DNA of 64,000 nucleotides from Onchocerca volvulus (taxonomy: Eukaryota > Nematoda > Chromadorea > Rhabditida > Onchocercidae). Position 1 is the stretch's first letter; the number at the start of each line of letters is the position of its first letter. The notes under the pieces were generated by a model, which worked only from the letters and a program-made list of their open reading frames with translations, was not told the origin of the DNA and did no database searches. The stretch is from positions 23,172,546-23,236,545 of the forward strand of contig HG738137.1 in the NCBI GenBank assembly GCA_000499405.2, in the 5' to 3' direction. Below are positions 1 through 14,636 of the stretch, piece after piece. The position numbers and the translations under genes were made by a program.

Positions 1-2856
1 AGAAAAAGAGAGAAAAAAAATAAAAAGTTGACAAAAGCGGTGTATCTTGTTATAAAAGCAACCGAAATAAAGTTAAATTTTTAAAGTTTCAAATTTTTGA
101 TAAATGATTTTGTAAAAGTTTTTTTTTTCTGGCAAATCAGTTTCTGATTAATCAGTTTACAGCTACAATGAAGCAAAATAACTCACGAAAAATAAAGATA
201 TCATTGCCTTAAAAAAAAGCTCATCTCTGTCTTTAAAATATGAATTCAAATATATTCATTACTTATATACATAAAGATAGAGAGAGAAGAAGATGATGTA
301 TTTTTGAACAGAACTTGTAGAAGTGAAACTAAATTTCTAAAAAAATTCCAAAATTCAGATATATCATTTGTAATTTGAATTTGCTGTGATGGAAAAATGC
401 ACAATTCCATTATCCATTTTGAAATTAATTTTGTTTCTTATTGTGTTGAGGAAATGTTTAACATATAAAAAAAATGCCAAAAAATCATTGATCAATTACT
501 TGATTTAGCTCCATAGTTTAAAATGAAATCTGATTAAATGTTATTCTAACGATTTATCACAACTTAAAAATACAGTTATAAAGTTTGAGCAAATGCAAAA
601 AATTTTAAATCAGTATAAGATGATTTTCCAGATATACGAGTAATTTTATCGATTCACTCACATAAGTTTCATTATCATAAAATTATGAATATATTAATAT
701 ACGTAGAGAATAATTTTTCAAATTCTTCTAAAATTTTATTGAAATTTTAGCGAAATTTGAGCAAATTTTTCCGTGAGAGAAAGAATTTTGGCATAAAATT
801 GCTAATATAATAAATCTAAAATTGTAATAATGATAATATTTACTTGAGATCAAAAGATGATGATGAGAAATGAAATGTGTAAAGATTGTTGGCTGATGGA
901 ATGTAAACTACAACTTTAACACCACCACATCGGGTGACAAGTTGATATGAGAGTCGAAGTCGCGTGTCGTCTTCATTACATGCAGTGCTATGTTTACGAG
1001 ACAGGTTGTATTATTATCAATTATTATGATCATCGTTATCATTATCATCGTAACCATCATCAGCAATAACCTTTTCAGTAGTCATGAGAAGCTATAATCT
1101 CCTGTATACACACATGTCAACCCGATCATCTTCATAACAACTCATCTGGCTGCTGATCATCATCTTAATTCTCTCATTTAATTTTATACTTTTTGTTTTG
1201 TTAAAACAAGATTTCCATATTTCAGGAATTTTAGTCAAATTAAATTTGACAATAAAGAATGTCCTGAAATAAATAAATTTACTATTATTTTTGGTGTTGT
1301 CCAAACCATCAATTATTTATTCAGCGTGATAACGTCTGAAATTATCTCGGTGATAATCGCTTCGAGTAAACAGACTTTGTTCTCATTATATCAGATTTGA
1401 TAAGAAATCATTACAATTGTTTTCCTTGTATGATATCAAAAAATTTCTCGATATGGTAAGCATTCGAATTAATTTTTGCATTCTATGGTTTTTATTCAGC
1501 ATATTTAAACAGTGAAAATTTCAAAATAATATCAATTTAAGAAAATTATGAAATTTTATCTATTTTTTTCATAGAACACAATAAGATTAAATAAAAATTA
1601 ATTTTCACGCATGAGTTTAAACTACTCTTACAAAATTGTAGAAAAATGGTCAATATCAATGAAATTGGCAGAAAATTATTAAAAACCATAAATAATAGTT
1701 AATTATCATTTTTTAAATAAAATATTCTGAAGAAAGTTTTAAAATAGGTAGGCTTCGAAAGTTTTGTAGACCAAGATATTGAAAAGTAAAACAAAATTTT
1801 GCTTGTTTAACATTTTTTTTTCATTTTATGAATATATTAAAAAGGATTCTGCGTTTCATCAAAATTTCATTGGAGCAATTAAAATTTAAAAATTTCTGAA
1901 GACGAAAAATGATATTTGGATTCTCATATTCCTCTTTTCATCATAGCTCCAAACTACAACGGTAAGTCTTTCCTAGATTTTTGTTACTTTATTCATTAAA
2001 AAAAAAAAAAGAAAAGAAAAAAAATGCAATTTACAAATTTTGAAAAATCCAGAAATTTTTAAAATTAAAAAAATAATTCAGAAAAATAAATGCAAATAAA
2101 AATAATTTGAACAAAACTAAAACTAAAATAATTGAATTATAAATGAAAATAGGTTGTACTATAAATGTTATGAAAAGAGCCTCAAAAAATAATAAATAAG
2201 AACTTAAGCTGTTAAATTACTAATTGTTAGATTCAGCTATTCCAGATTTTATTTTGGTAAGTCCGAATTCCGGTTGCAGGAATCTGATCTATCGATTGAT
2301 TCTGTTTTCTCTGCCAAAAAAACAGTTCAAAATGAAAAGAAGTAGAAATTTCAGAAGCTAGCAAAATATCGAATCTTACTTCAAACATAAGAATTTATCG
2401 TCCTACAGTTACATTTCCACTTCTCTCTTTCTCTCTCTCTTCTCCTTCTGTTTTTCAAAGTTCGATTCTTGGTGACAAGGTTGGAAATCTATAAATTTAG
2501 TTAATTGTTTAACATCGCTCACCTTTTTTTCTCAGTTTATTGTCAGAATATTCGTCATTCTTCCAATAACCCGCTTTAGCAATCCGTGAATCGAAAATGA
2601 TTTAGAATCCATTGGTTGCTCGATTGGATTACGATAGCTGTGGGTAGGAGAAAGGCGTGGCGTAAGTGCAAACGTAGGAGCATTTTTCCATCCTCCAAAG
2701 CGAGAGACGTGATTGCTGCATGTTTCCGAATGATGCCGTGGATGGATGGATCCCCGTTGAGCTTCTAATCGTTTTCGTGATCCTGAGGTGGTCCTCTACC
2801 TGAATCGAACTATTCTCCTCCAAGGCAACCTATCACGAAATCATTTACCCCCGTTG
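1..2856. other. Gene-free AT-rich 5' flank of the ZIC gene
   Basis: I see no reading frame with coding character here; the short ORFs are isolated and have no matching splice sites. The stretch is simple AT-rich sequence with homopolymer runs and a pyrimidine-only tract (CT-rich) at about 2413-2449. As the flank of a developmental transcription factor gene it probably carries enhancers, the promoter and perhaps an unrecognised 5' exon, but no particular site can be named. Confidence 0.6.
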
Positions 2857-5800
2857 ATGCTCACTCCAGGATACCAACATCCGCTGCAGCATCATCAACC
2901 AATTCCGGCCACCAATTGCGCACCCGGCATTTCTACCCCATCTCCAACCGTTTTACCATCATTTAACGTTACAACTCATCTATCGACCGGGTATGACAAC
3001 TCTTCATCATTTCTTTTCCAACCTTAGCTCTCAAACGGAAAGTTTGTTTTATTTGGGAAAAAAATTTTTGAATTAAATTTGCGACTAAATGTCTTCAGTC
3101 ATCTTCTTATCATTTTATAATAAACTGCAAAAAAAAGGCAAAAAGAAAGAAGACATATCGTTTTATCAGTTTATCACTCAAATTGTCAAATAAGACAGCA
3201 TATTTAGTAAAATCCTCATCTCAGAATATACTTGCCAATAATTTTACCACCATTTGATGTTACCTACTGATCAGGTATAAGTACGGGTTTTTCATCATTT
3301 CTTACTTAAGCTTAAATAATTTTAGGTATCAAATGAAGTGTCTCTTTTAATTGACTAAACTTTTAAGTTGGATTTATCACTAAATGTCTTCACTTATTTT
3401 GTTATCATTTTATAATTATATTGCAGAAAAAAAAAAGAGAAAGTAAAGATATAATCCTAACAGTTTATCACTTAAACAGATACTGTATTTATTTAGCAAA
3501 ATTTTCATCTCAGACTGTGCTATGATCAAACGGTCAGCTGTTATTGCATATCCCTCGCTCTTTTGAGAAAAAATATGATCAATTTGCTTAACAGTCTTAT
3601 CATTTTTATTCTTAAATTAGTGTTCTGTTTTATAATTATCATATTGGAAGCTTCTTAATCAAAAATTTAATTTGTAAATTTCAATAAATTTTTAGAAAAT
3701 GGTTTGATTGAAATTTTATATTAAATCTTTTTATATCTGTAAATTACATGAATGCTGTTCAAATTGTATGCTTTGAATAACAAATTTGTGGAATATTTAT
3801 TCAAAATATCAAAGCTTGAAAATTTGATTTTTTTTTCGAAACGTTTTTTGATTGTGAAAAAGAAATGAAAGGACTTTTTTATCTTAAAATTATGAAAATA
3901 TTGCATTTGTTTTGTGCACACATACATAGCCAACTATTGATAAAGCTCAGCTGGAAGCAATTCAAAATCTTTGAATAAGTTTGAATAATTTTAATAAGTT
4001 GGATTATTAATATAAATATTTCGCTATTTTTACATAAAACTGCAAATATGTCCGGAAGAAAATGGATTAAATTGTTATTTTTAAATAGCAATAAAATTAC
4101 TGAATAATTACTATTATTATTTTTTACTACAAATTACGGTAACAATGAATTTGGATTATTTAGAAAAATTTCTCGAGGATTTCCACTTAATTCGGATTAT
4201 TGCATATATTTTGCATATTTTTCAGACCTGCTCAACTTCCAAATATCCCGGAGAAGGAAGTTGGGAGTACGATTATTCCTGGAAATGGCTATAATCCGGG
4301 AGGTTATTACCAGTCTATGGTACCGCCACAATCTGCATTTGGACAGCAACTATTCATCAAAAATGGTATTCTTTATTTTAAAAATTCAACAAATTTCGAT
4401 CAACAAATATGATGAATTAATTGCTAATTGCTCTAATCTAATTTTAAATTTATTTCTCGTTTTCAGAAAATGGTTATGGATCACGCGGAGCTACTTTCGG
4501 GCCAGATATGTATTTTACTCCCGAGGCTCCACTTATGCAAAATTCATGTCTGTTCAGTTCTGCACCAGTATCGACAACAACCGATTATTCGTGTAATCTC
4601 ATCAAGTCGGATCCTGAAACATTTTTCGGTCATGCATGTTCATCACATCCGTTCGTTCGACCTCATTATACGCATTTTCCGTTTTCCATGCAACCGATGA
4701 CATCCGGCACAACGGGTAGTAGCTATCTCCAGAATCCAATTCAATGTCAATGGATCGAAGTTGGTGCTAAAATCGAGAAGAAAATCACATCTTTTTATCT
4801 TTAAATAATAAACATGTCCTAACAATTCTTTTTCAAAATTCTAGTTTTCATTCATTCTAAAAAGTTGCTTTAAAAATTTTTGACAAAAAAAAAAAATTCT
4901 TCTTTCAGTTATTTAAATGAAACATTTAGTGATATGATGTTGAAGAAAAATAAATCTTAACAATTTTGCTATAAATTGAAATTTTTGATTTTTTTTTTCG
5001 AAAATTTCAAGAATTAATCAGAATTCGTTTGAATTTAATTCATTTGTTCATATATTACAGCGCAATAGGATATGCGGTCGATTATTTTACTCCATCGAAC
5101 ATATCGTATCCCATCTTCAACATGAACATGTGGGTGTGTCAGATGGCACCTTTCATATCTGTCAATGGAAAGATTGCTCTAGAAGGGGGAAAATTTTTAA
5201 AGTATGATAAGATGATAAGATTAATTTTATTACATCAAAGATATGATAAACTATTAATTAGTGATTTATTTATATCAGAGATCATCTCCAAAACCGATTG
5301 AATAATTCTCGTTAATGGGATAGATTCAAGCAAGCAAGGAGATATCAAATAGATTAAAATAGATCATGTAACAATGAAATGAATAGAATTCAACTATAGA
5401 TGGATGGGATAGAAGGGAAATTTTAATATTTCTTTCTATCACTACTGATAATTCGTCCGATCACTGATAATAATTCATTTGTAGCAATCTTGACCGACGA
5501 ATGCATGAAGAAAGAGATTTGGAGAGAAATAAGTTGTATCGGAGAAAAGTAAAGTAAGAAAAGTAAAACAAAGGGGTAGAAGATGTATATTATAAAGTAA
5601 GATGAAGGTAGATTTAAATACAAATTAGATGAAAAAAATGAAAAAATTCTCTTAGATTCACGTTTTCAGGCAAAATACAAACTTGTAAATCATATTCGGG
5701 TACATACGGGTGAAAGGCCATTTCCATGTACAATGTGCTCAAAAGTTTTTGCACGAAGCGAAAATTTAAAAATTCATCAAAGAACACATACAGGTTGTGC

Positions 5801-8800
5801 AATTATTATCGATATTTCTGCACTAATATTAGTCATAACGAATATTTTATCACTATTAAAAATATTATTGATTATTAACTGATTATCAATATCTTCATAA
5901 ATTTATTATCGACTATAAATGTTAATTATATAATATGCCCTACAGCATTATATAATTCCTTTTATGATTCATTTCACTACATAATTGAAATGGTTTGGAT
6001 TCTGATTATTATTAGGTCTAATAATATTATTGATAATCATTGATTATCACTATAGCAATACGTTTCTTCTCGATATTCTTCTACAGTATTACATAATCCT
6101 TTTCATAATTCATAGCTCATTTCGTTCGAAAACTGCAATGATTTGGATTCGGATTCTGATTTTTGTTTGTTAGGTTGAAGCCCACTCGACTTTCTTAATA
6201 ATCCACTCATAAGGGAAATATACAATAGAACAGCTGGATCCTCCGTTACCTATCCTTTATCTTGATCATCTATTATTGTTTCCTTCAAGCACATAAGGCA
6301 TCATCATCTCATTTTTGTCAAAATCAATTCAAATGTCAGATTTGATCTAATCCGTTGGAATAAAAATCATAATTTCGGGCGGAATTGACGTAGAAAGATA
6401 AGTTTTGGACCGTCTGATTCACATTTTCAATTGGAAAATTAAAAGAAAAAGATTTTTCATCTGTCAACTAAAACAATTTAATCTCTCAAAACTTTAGCTA
6501 AGAGTCTGAGGGATCTAAAAAATATTTTTACAATGATAGATTATCCTGAAAGTAACTTTCGTCAACATATCATTTCATAATAACGTATCAGACTTTAATC
6601 CTCCAAATTGATAAGAATAATTCTATTTGCTTTTGCGTTACAGCAATATTTTGGATAACAAACAAAAAGAGATGGAATGGCAAAAATTGAAAATTCAATT
6701 AGGAAGAACTGAAATTAAAAAATAATTTTTCTCGTTTTGTTGCAAAGTTATTTGGACTTATACCGAAATATATGCTACTATGGTCAAAATTTTCATTTTT
6801 TTCATTTTTGTCAAAAAATTGATAGAATTTTCAAGAGCCCCCCAAATAGGTCTATTCAGTGGTACCATAATAATAGATAGGTAACATAACACCTGCTCAT
6901 TGCATCAGCTAGTAAACTAAATAAACAAAACACTTAAGTGTACTATAATTGAGTAACCCTCGAAACAACCAACAATTATTTCTCACATTGCGTTGTGTAC
7001 CAATTCTGAGAAACTCTGAAAAATTAAGCTTAAAATTTAATTTGTCTCTGTTTGATTCCAGATTCTGAATAATTGAAAATGAATATCTGTCGGATTCTGG
7101 GTATAGAATGATTTCTTTTTTTTTTTTTTTTTTTTTGTTATCATTGATTTATTTGAAACAAATTTTTTCAGATGTTTTAATAATCGTATCAGTAAAAGGA
7201 AATAAGATCGCCATCATATTAAACCTCATTAATTAATCAATCAATTATTCAAATATCAGAAAAATTATAACTTGAACTATTTAAATTTCTTTATCAAAAA
7301 TGTATTGCAAAAAAATGTTCAAAATAAATTGATTCCTTAATCAATAGATTCAAATTATTTTGCGAATTCTTTGAAAAATTCAAAATCGAAAATTTTTGTT
7401 AATTTAAATCAATCAATTTCACAGTCATTACAATCATTTGGATTGTGTAAAATCATACTTTCTTGCAAAAAATAGTGAAAAAAAAATTTTTTTCCGCCAT
7501 TTCTTTCGATTATTAAAGAAAGTCAAAATTCTACAAGATATTCAATTCCGGCTATTATTGCTATTATTCATTTATCTATTCATTCATTCATTCATCTGCA
7601 AATTCATTTGTTCAACAGAATAGTTTTCTCAAAGGTCTAAAGATCGGTTAGGAAGTCCGGCATCTGGCCTAAGAACTAGCCTATTCATCCGGATGACTAA
7701 TAAATCCTTATTATCACAGTTATTTTATTTTATGCGATGTGAAACATCAAGGATAATCATATTAAATGACTTTTCATCAATTGCCAATGTTGCTTATTCT
7801 TCAAGAAATCCCCCAAAAATTTCAATTTTCTAACTTAAATTGAAACATTTTTGCTTCAACATGTAAATTTCATTTCATTAATTGCAATGATACTTTCGTT
7901 TCTAGGTGATAAACCGTTTACTTGTACACATCCTGGCTGCGATCGCAAATTCGCTAATAGTAGCGATCGCAAGAAACATATGCATGTCCATACGAATGAT
8001 AAGCCGTACGAATGCAAAATTAATGGATGTCGCAAATCATATACACATCCATCCTCACTTCGAAAACATTTAAAGGTATATTTTTTGATTTTTATTGAAA
8101 CTTCAAAATTTTTTATTTCATTTTATTTTATCATTCAATTTTGAATTTCAATCTAGCAATTAACTTCATAAAATTAAGAAATTTAATTAAAATTCAAACT
8201 TTTGTATATTTACAAGCGTGTATTTCTAAGTTTCTTATTTTAAAAGTTTCAGTAACTTCTCTCATTCTATTTTATTTTCTCTTCGGTTATGTGTGATACG
8301 AAATTTTTTTCTCTTAAAAATACTTTCAACGAAAAATGATTAAAATTGAAAAGTCTGTTTCATTAACTTTTTGAAGTTAATTCTGCTAGGACTAAGTTTG
8401 AAAATTATTTAAAAGTTAATAAAAAAATTGTATAAATTTTATGGTTATTTAATATTCTCTTACTCTATTCGTTTAATACTTTTAGATAGTAAATCTTAAC
8501 TTATCTGCATGTTTTCTATTTTTTCTTATTTTCAAACTTTTAGTAATTTAGGACATGGAATTCATTCATTTAGCAAGAAACAAAAGCAACTTTTTTTAAA
8601 ACAAAATTTAACAAATCCGAAAATTTGATAATTAAATTTTGTTATTGATTAATTTGGTCAAATGCAACATTCTTTTTGTTTGTTTACTGTCACCTGATCT
8701 TTGATCTATTTGATACATAATGTCTTAAAAGTTATATTAACTTTTATGCTCTGAATGTGATAAATGACCTTAAAGCGCTAAGAGGTCAAGCTATCTATCA

Positions 8801-11355
8801 CGAAATGCCTAATAGGTTGTAGACACATTGTTTGTAGCTTTTCAGCCAACAAATCGGTTTGCTTTTGTTGGCTTCCCAATAATTACTTCCGTTGATCGAT
8901 GAAATTAGCCATCTCTTAGACACCTACTAGGTACAGTGAAGTTGCTGTTGGAAATGATAAAATTGGAAATTCTAAAAAATTAAACTTATTATTAAACTTA
9001 GCAGCTTATTTTACTTTGCATTAAATCGAATCTCCACATCAAATTAAAAATTTTAACCAATTTTCTCAAAAATTGAAGATCATGGCGAAATTTTGAAACA
9101 TTTCAATGCTTTCGATTACTATTTCAAAATCTTTTCAAAATCTTATTACTAAAATTATTTAACAAATCTTTCATGAATTTAACGAATTTCCTGATTTAAT
9201 TTACTTGATTAATTCATCTTTACTTAAATTTGGCTTCATTCCAAATTTCATTAGCAACTTATTTTATTTTACAATTAAATCCGAATATCTCCTCGTCAAA
9301 TTAGTAATTTATACCCAATTTTCTCAAAAATTTAAGAGACTGTGAGCGCGCGCATAGTTAATCTTATAATTATCCTGGTTAAGGTCATCAGGTAGTTGCT
9401 GTAGTGTTATTACCAAAAATAGGTAATCTTCTTCCTTCTCAATTAATTATTCCATCCGTTTTTTCCTTATCTCCGATGGAATTAGGAAAAGCAAATTTGT
9501 TCCGGTTCAGATTACATGAAAATGATTCAACCATTTTGATCGATATTTGCATGCAATGACAATTTGAGGACATATTGTGAAGGGATCAATTGAGGTTAAA
9601 GTTCACGATTAAGATATAAATTCCATTAGACATTTAATATTATAAATTATCACTATTTGTCTTTGTTGTCACTATTTTATTTATTATTATGAAATAAATT
9701 GGATATTAATTTTTTTATTGAGTGGATTTAAATCATCGATTGAATTATTGAAATTAAGTCCTTTAAAAATTAATTACGCTGTTAAACTTTATAAATTCAA
9801 ATCAAAATATCCAATAATGTTGATAGTAATAATTTAAGTATTTTTACTTTTCTCACTTGATGAACTTCAATTGCAATATTTTGTGAAAGGGTAAGTTTGA
9901 ATACAATAGATGGAATATCTATAGTTATTGATTATTTAAATTGCAACAAGTAATTCAAAGTCTATAAAAATTAGATTTCATTTTCTTAGTTTTTTCCAAT
10001 CGTGTTGATTGAGCAATTTTCGAAACAAACCACAAATTTCAAAAAAAAAAAAGAATTTTAAATTGCTGAACCACCTGCACTGCAATGGATACGGTAACTG
10101 ATGTATGACTTGTCCGCCCTATACAGCAGTAGTGATTCCTCATTTCAAAAAGTAAAAAAATGTGGTCTTCCCACAAAAACAATTTTTCCTTTCTGACAAT
10201 TATTTCATGCCAACTAACAAAATTCTTTAAAATGAATATTCCATGAGGAAATTACAAACGCAGAAATTAAATACTAATTAATATTTAAAAATAAGGATTA
10301 TTTACTTTTATGGAAAATTATTAAATTTAAACACTTAAATTAAAATTAGATTAGAAAATCAGATGCAACAGATCAATTTTGGAATATAATATTGGATCAA
10401 TCGTAACTGATCTTACGTTTCCTTCAGATACACTGTAAAAGTAGCCAAGGTTTATCACCGGATCTAGAAGGCGGTGGTGATAACGGTCAAACAAGCGCTA
10501 ACGACACCGTTAACACTTCCGCGACAACAATCACTGCTCCTGTATTATCTTCAGAACAATCCTTTCAATTGACTCCGGAATCTCATTGCCCATTATTCTT
10601 GAATCCGGTCAATCCGGTCAATCAACGATTCCCCAGGTTTTCACCAAATAATCCGGTATTCTCTTATACATCATTATATCCAGCAGAATTGGAAATTAGT
10701 TCAATAATCTAGATTTCAACTAAATACTTTGCCGATTATTTTTAAATACCAAGATAATTAAATACTTAAATACTTCTTTTTTGCCGATTAAATTCAAGTA
10801 ATACATTACTTGACTTCCACGTTAAAATTTTCATCCGTTTCATCAATAACTTCATGAGTTTCATCCGGATGAAAGTTCAATTTCTTGATTTTATTATGTA
10901 GAGCTAATTTAAATTAAAGAGCAATTAACATATGACTAGATAGCATGAAAATTTTGAAAACTTGCTTGGTAAATAATTTAAAAAATTGTTTACTAAACTT
11001 GTGTTAGTAGATTTTACAATTATGTTCATAATATTGGTACAGTATGATTTATTCATAAATTATGATAACGTTAAAACTAAATTTTTAGATTAATGGTCAA
11101 AATTAAATTAGAATTAAAAAATCATCTTAAGAACATAATATACTATTTTTCATATTTTTCTGAACTTCGCAAAAATTTTTTTGAAAATTTTTTTCAAAAA
11201 ATTATTCAAAAATTCTTTTCTAGACGATGCATGGCGGCTTTGTTACATCTAATCCATATCAAACTCCGAATACGATGATGCCGACAAGTGGAAGCTTTCA
11301 ATTATCTGATTTTAATGTTTATACACATTTTCCACCAAAAATGTCTATTCCATAA
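2857..11355 (+). CDS. ref-2: ZIC-family C2H2 zinc-finger transcription factor (REF-2-like)
   Basis: Nuclear DNA-binding regulator; ZIC proteins act in neural and epidermal fate choice, and C. elegans REF-2 is the nematode member. Exons: 2857-2990, 4226-4365, 4467-4759, 5061-5201, 5670-5793, 7906-8075, 10428-10655, 11224-11355; all phases join and give about 453 aa. Finger 1 starts CQW and ends HLQHEH. Finger 2 has CQWKDC and HIRVH, together the tandem CWCH2 signature of the ZIC/GLI group. Fingers 3 to 5 carry the ZIC-typical strings [22 protein letters not shown] and THPSSLRKH. Exons 1-3 encode a Pro/Gln/Ser-rich region and exons 7-8 a low-complexity C terminus. Finger 3 is two residues shorter than usual between its cysteines. 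The start is the first in-frame ATG after a stop at 2758; a further 5' exon is possible. The family call is very secure, the first 40 residues less so. Confidence 0.93.
2945..3520 (+). repeat. Diverged tandem duplication covering the end of ZIC exon 1 and the start of intron 1
   Basis: Two copies of roughly 290-296 bases lie head to tail. Copy 1 begins inside coding exon 1 and includes its splice donor; copy 2 starts at about 3239. Shared landmarks are TTTTACC (2951 and 3242), TTCATCATTTCTT (3003 and 3291), CTAAATGTCTTC (3084 and 3380) and CAGTTTATCACT (3167 and 3461). Copy 2 keeps a GT donor-like site after CAG near 3273 but its frame is broken, so it looks like a decayed exon copy within the intron. 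Confidence 0.75.
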
Positions 11356-13290
11356 GTCGAAATTCAGAATTTTTCTCCTGAAATTATTGATTTTTTCACT
11401 GTTTAATTTCGATTGATCATTTTTTTTATTACTTTGTACAGATCTTTCTTCGTTCACTCTTCTTTGTCACAGGAATTTCATGATCATGTAATGATGATTC
11501 TGCAGATTCAAATAGGTAAGATGTATTCATTCCGATATTCTGAAGCGACAACATAGATTTCTGATGCTATGAAAAGTAATATTTAGTCCAAATATTTATA
11601 TCACAACATGACTTGAATCATTTTCATAGTAATGGACCTTCAGATTCATTTCTACCAATCAGATTCAGAAGTTACTTGTTCTTGTCATTTCAAGGGTCTT
11701 GTTAAGAAGTTTCGATTGGATTTGCATGCAGTGAAGTTGATGAATTTTCCACAAAACATTTTAGCGCAGAAATTAATTGCATTATTAATCATTGCATTAT
11801 AAAATCCAACCAGGAAATCCTATGTAAAAAAGAAATGTTTTCTGCAAAACATATCTTCGGATTTCACAAATAGAATTTGATTTATTAATTAATATTCTCT
11901 CTAATAATTATTGCTTGAAGATATGCCTGTTCACTTATAGGTTTCATGTAATTCCACATTTGAATCGATTTAATTAAAATGAATTCTTCTGTTAAAATTT
12001 AAATTTCAAATACGTGCATCAATATGTGTAAAAACGAAAATAAATTTGCTTGTTTGAAATAAAGGGAAATTTTAAATCAAGTTGTTTTTCCCTTAGCAAT
12101 AATCTCAATATTTCATATCAAAATAAATCAATCTGATGCAGAGAAGGTGAAGTCAAACTAATCTTTCTTAACAAAATTGTTCGCAAATCTATTATTCGCA
12201 AATCTAAAATTATTATCAATTTTATAAGATTCTATACGACCAACTAATAAGGGTATAGTATATTATAAACCAATGGTTTGTTAGACAAATGTTGCGTCAT
12301 CGTTGCGTTATGTATGATAATATTTTGGCTTATTTACCTGTCTATTTATTTGTCGGGAAATGTCAATGTGGAAAAAAACAACCAAATCATACCGAAGCTA
12401 TTTATTCTTTGTTTTAAATAAACAAACAAATATGCAGAAGTTAGGACAAACACAAAAGAGGAATTTCTAATCGATGGAAAATTATCGAAGCTTAAAGTCG
12501 GTTTATTTCTGATGATCTATTTTCGGATGTCCTGGATGGCGTAACGTGTCACTGTCATCCTGACTTGTTGAATATTAGTAGAATAAGAGTACCAATAGTC
12601 AATATTGTACTAATTAATCCGCTCTAGCGGTATGTTTCTTTTGATGATGGATTATAATTACGTTCGAAGGACAAATACTAAATGTCCTCAAAATGACACG
12701 AGTACCACTGATTTTTTTTTTTTTTTTCACTAATAATACAGGAGTTGAATTTAATGAAAAAGTGGCTTGTACTTTTTCATGAAATTTCATTTCAATAAAA
12801 GAAAAAAGATTCAAAAAGCTATTGTAATATGAAAAATTATTTTATGCGCTATTTTTCTTGTTACAATGGAAGTTAATTTGACTGGAATAAAAATGGGAAT
12901 TGAAAAGGAATTCAATCCTAAAAAAAAAAAAAAAAAAAGAAAGAAGGAAAACCAATGATCAAAGTAACTCTTTTTAAACGATAAAACTATGCAAATTTTA
13001 GAAATATTTGGATAACTGATTTAAAACAAAGTTAATTTTGCAATTGAAAAACAATCGTAAATGATGAATTTATGATGAATAGTGATGGTACCATCGAAAT
13101 AAGGATTGGTGAAATGGAAACAAACTTTTCTCAGATTTCTGATGACGATGATGATATCATGCAGTTGCAAGTGTTGGCATGCATGCGATAGTATATTTGA
13201 AAATATTTCATGCATAATATATTATTTCTCATGAAGAAGTACGGTGACAGTTGTTGTGGTACTCTTAAATTGGATAAATTTAACAATTTA

Positions 13291-13319
13291 TGTGTATGTG
13301 TGTGTGTGTGTGTGTGTGT
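13291..13319. repeat. GT dinucleotide microsatellite
   Basis: About 14 TG units with a single TA interruption near the left end. It is an ordinary simple-sequence repeat, likely polymorphic in length. Confidence 0.95.
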
Positions 13320-13606
13320 CATTAGTAGCAAAGCGGGTGCTAGAAACGATGTCAACATTTTTGTCGGATTTTCATCTCTCAGAATGATTGATGATACGGT
13401 GGGAAAGTGTGAATTGCGACCGCAAATCATGACACTCTCTGCAACCAGCGCCTTCAATTACTATAATATAATTGTGATATTATAGTAACATTTCACTTTA
13501 CTGCCATTAAGGGACTTTTAATCTTTCTATTCAAAATATGTAAATTTTATACTCTTTATTACTACCGAGAATGTTGCAATATTTCAAGTTTATATGAATG
13601 ATAAAT

Positions 13607-14030
13607 AAATATATTGATGGATAATCTGCTCGACACTTCAAGGTCAATTATTACTTACTATAACCCACTTCAATTTTTATATGTCCAAAAGAAAATCACT
13701 GCTGAATTGTAATGAATTTAACAGTTGATCGAAAATAAAAAATAAAAAATTAAGTGAAAAAAAAGGTTTGAAGCAAACTTTAAATTCTCTCACTAATTAA
13801 TCCATAAATTTATTGAATTAACAAATATATTGATAGATAATTTGCTCGACAACTTCAAAGTCAACTATTGCTTATTAAAATGAGCTTCAATTTTAATACA
13901 TCAAAAAAAAAAAGAAAAAGAAATCATTAATGAATTGATAGTTGATGAAAAATAAAACAGAAGAAAAAAGGTTTGAAATAAACTTTAATCTCTCTCATTG
14001 GTTTATCGATAAACTTATTGAATTTAAAAG
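13607..14030 (+). repeat. Degenerate tandem duplication, period about 216 bp
   Basis: Copy 1 starts at 13607 and copy 2 at 13823. Both open with AAATATATTGAT followed by GATAAT and CTCGACA, and share the order of AGTTGAT, GGTTTGAA and AACTTTAA blocks. Divergence and small indels indicate an old event. No coding potential is visible in either copy. Confidence 0.75.
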
Positions 14031-14636
14031 TTTTAAATCGACAAACCATTCTAGTTAGCCAAACAGGATTAAATTTAACGATATTTGTCTTTTTTCAAAG
14101 AATTGATTCAGAATAGTTCTAAGATAGCAAAATATGGGAATTTTATGGTCTTATGATACTAAATCCATAGCAGTTCTATGTTTTACGATAATTTTATGAC
14201 AATAAATTTATAATAGTTTCATGATAATAAATCCACAGTAGTTTTATGTTTTCTGATATATGTGTTATCATATCCAACTGGCAAAATAATTCGATCCAAA
14301 AATTTATTTTACAGAATAAAGACAAGCATCGATTTAATCTGATTCATTTTAAATTAAGAAATTAGTATTTGTTTATCATCCATTTAATCTGACTCAGTTT
14401 TAAACTAGTGAACTAATAGTTCTTTTCCATCGATCTAATTTGACTCAAATTAAAAAAAAATTCTATTCAACTAATCTGGCTCAAAGTTTAAACTAGTAGT
14501 TGATTGTTTACAATAATTTTAACTTATTTACATAGCAATGATTCCCTTTATTCGCATAACTGTTATTGCTATACAAAAGAATACAAATGTAGAAATCATT
14601 CAACCATTTAATGGGCTTAAACAAGGCCTTCGAACC

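Noticed and set aside
5029..5301. 90-codon ORF from 5029 as a coding exon in its own frame
   Set aside because: The true exon is 5061-5201 in another frame, which supplies ZIC fingers 1 and 2 in correct phase.
13131..13485. Overlapping ORFs on both strands around the GT microsatellite
   Set aside because: Their length depends on the repeat (Thr-His or Val-Cys runs) and no exon context supports them.
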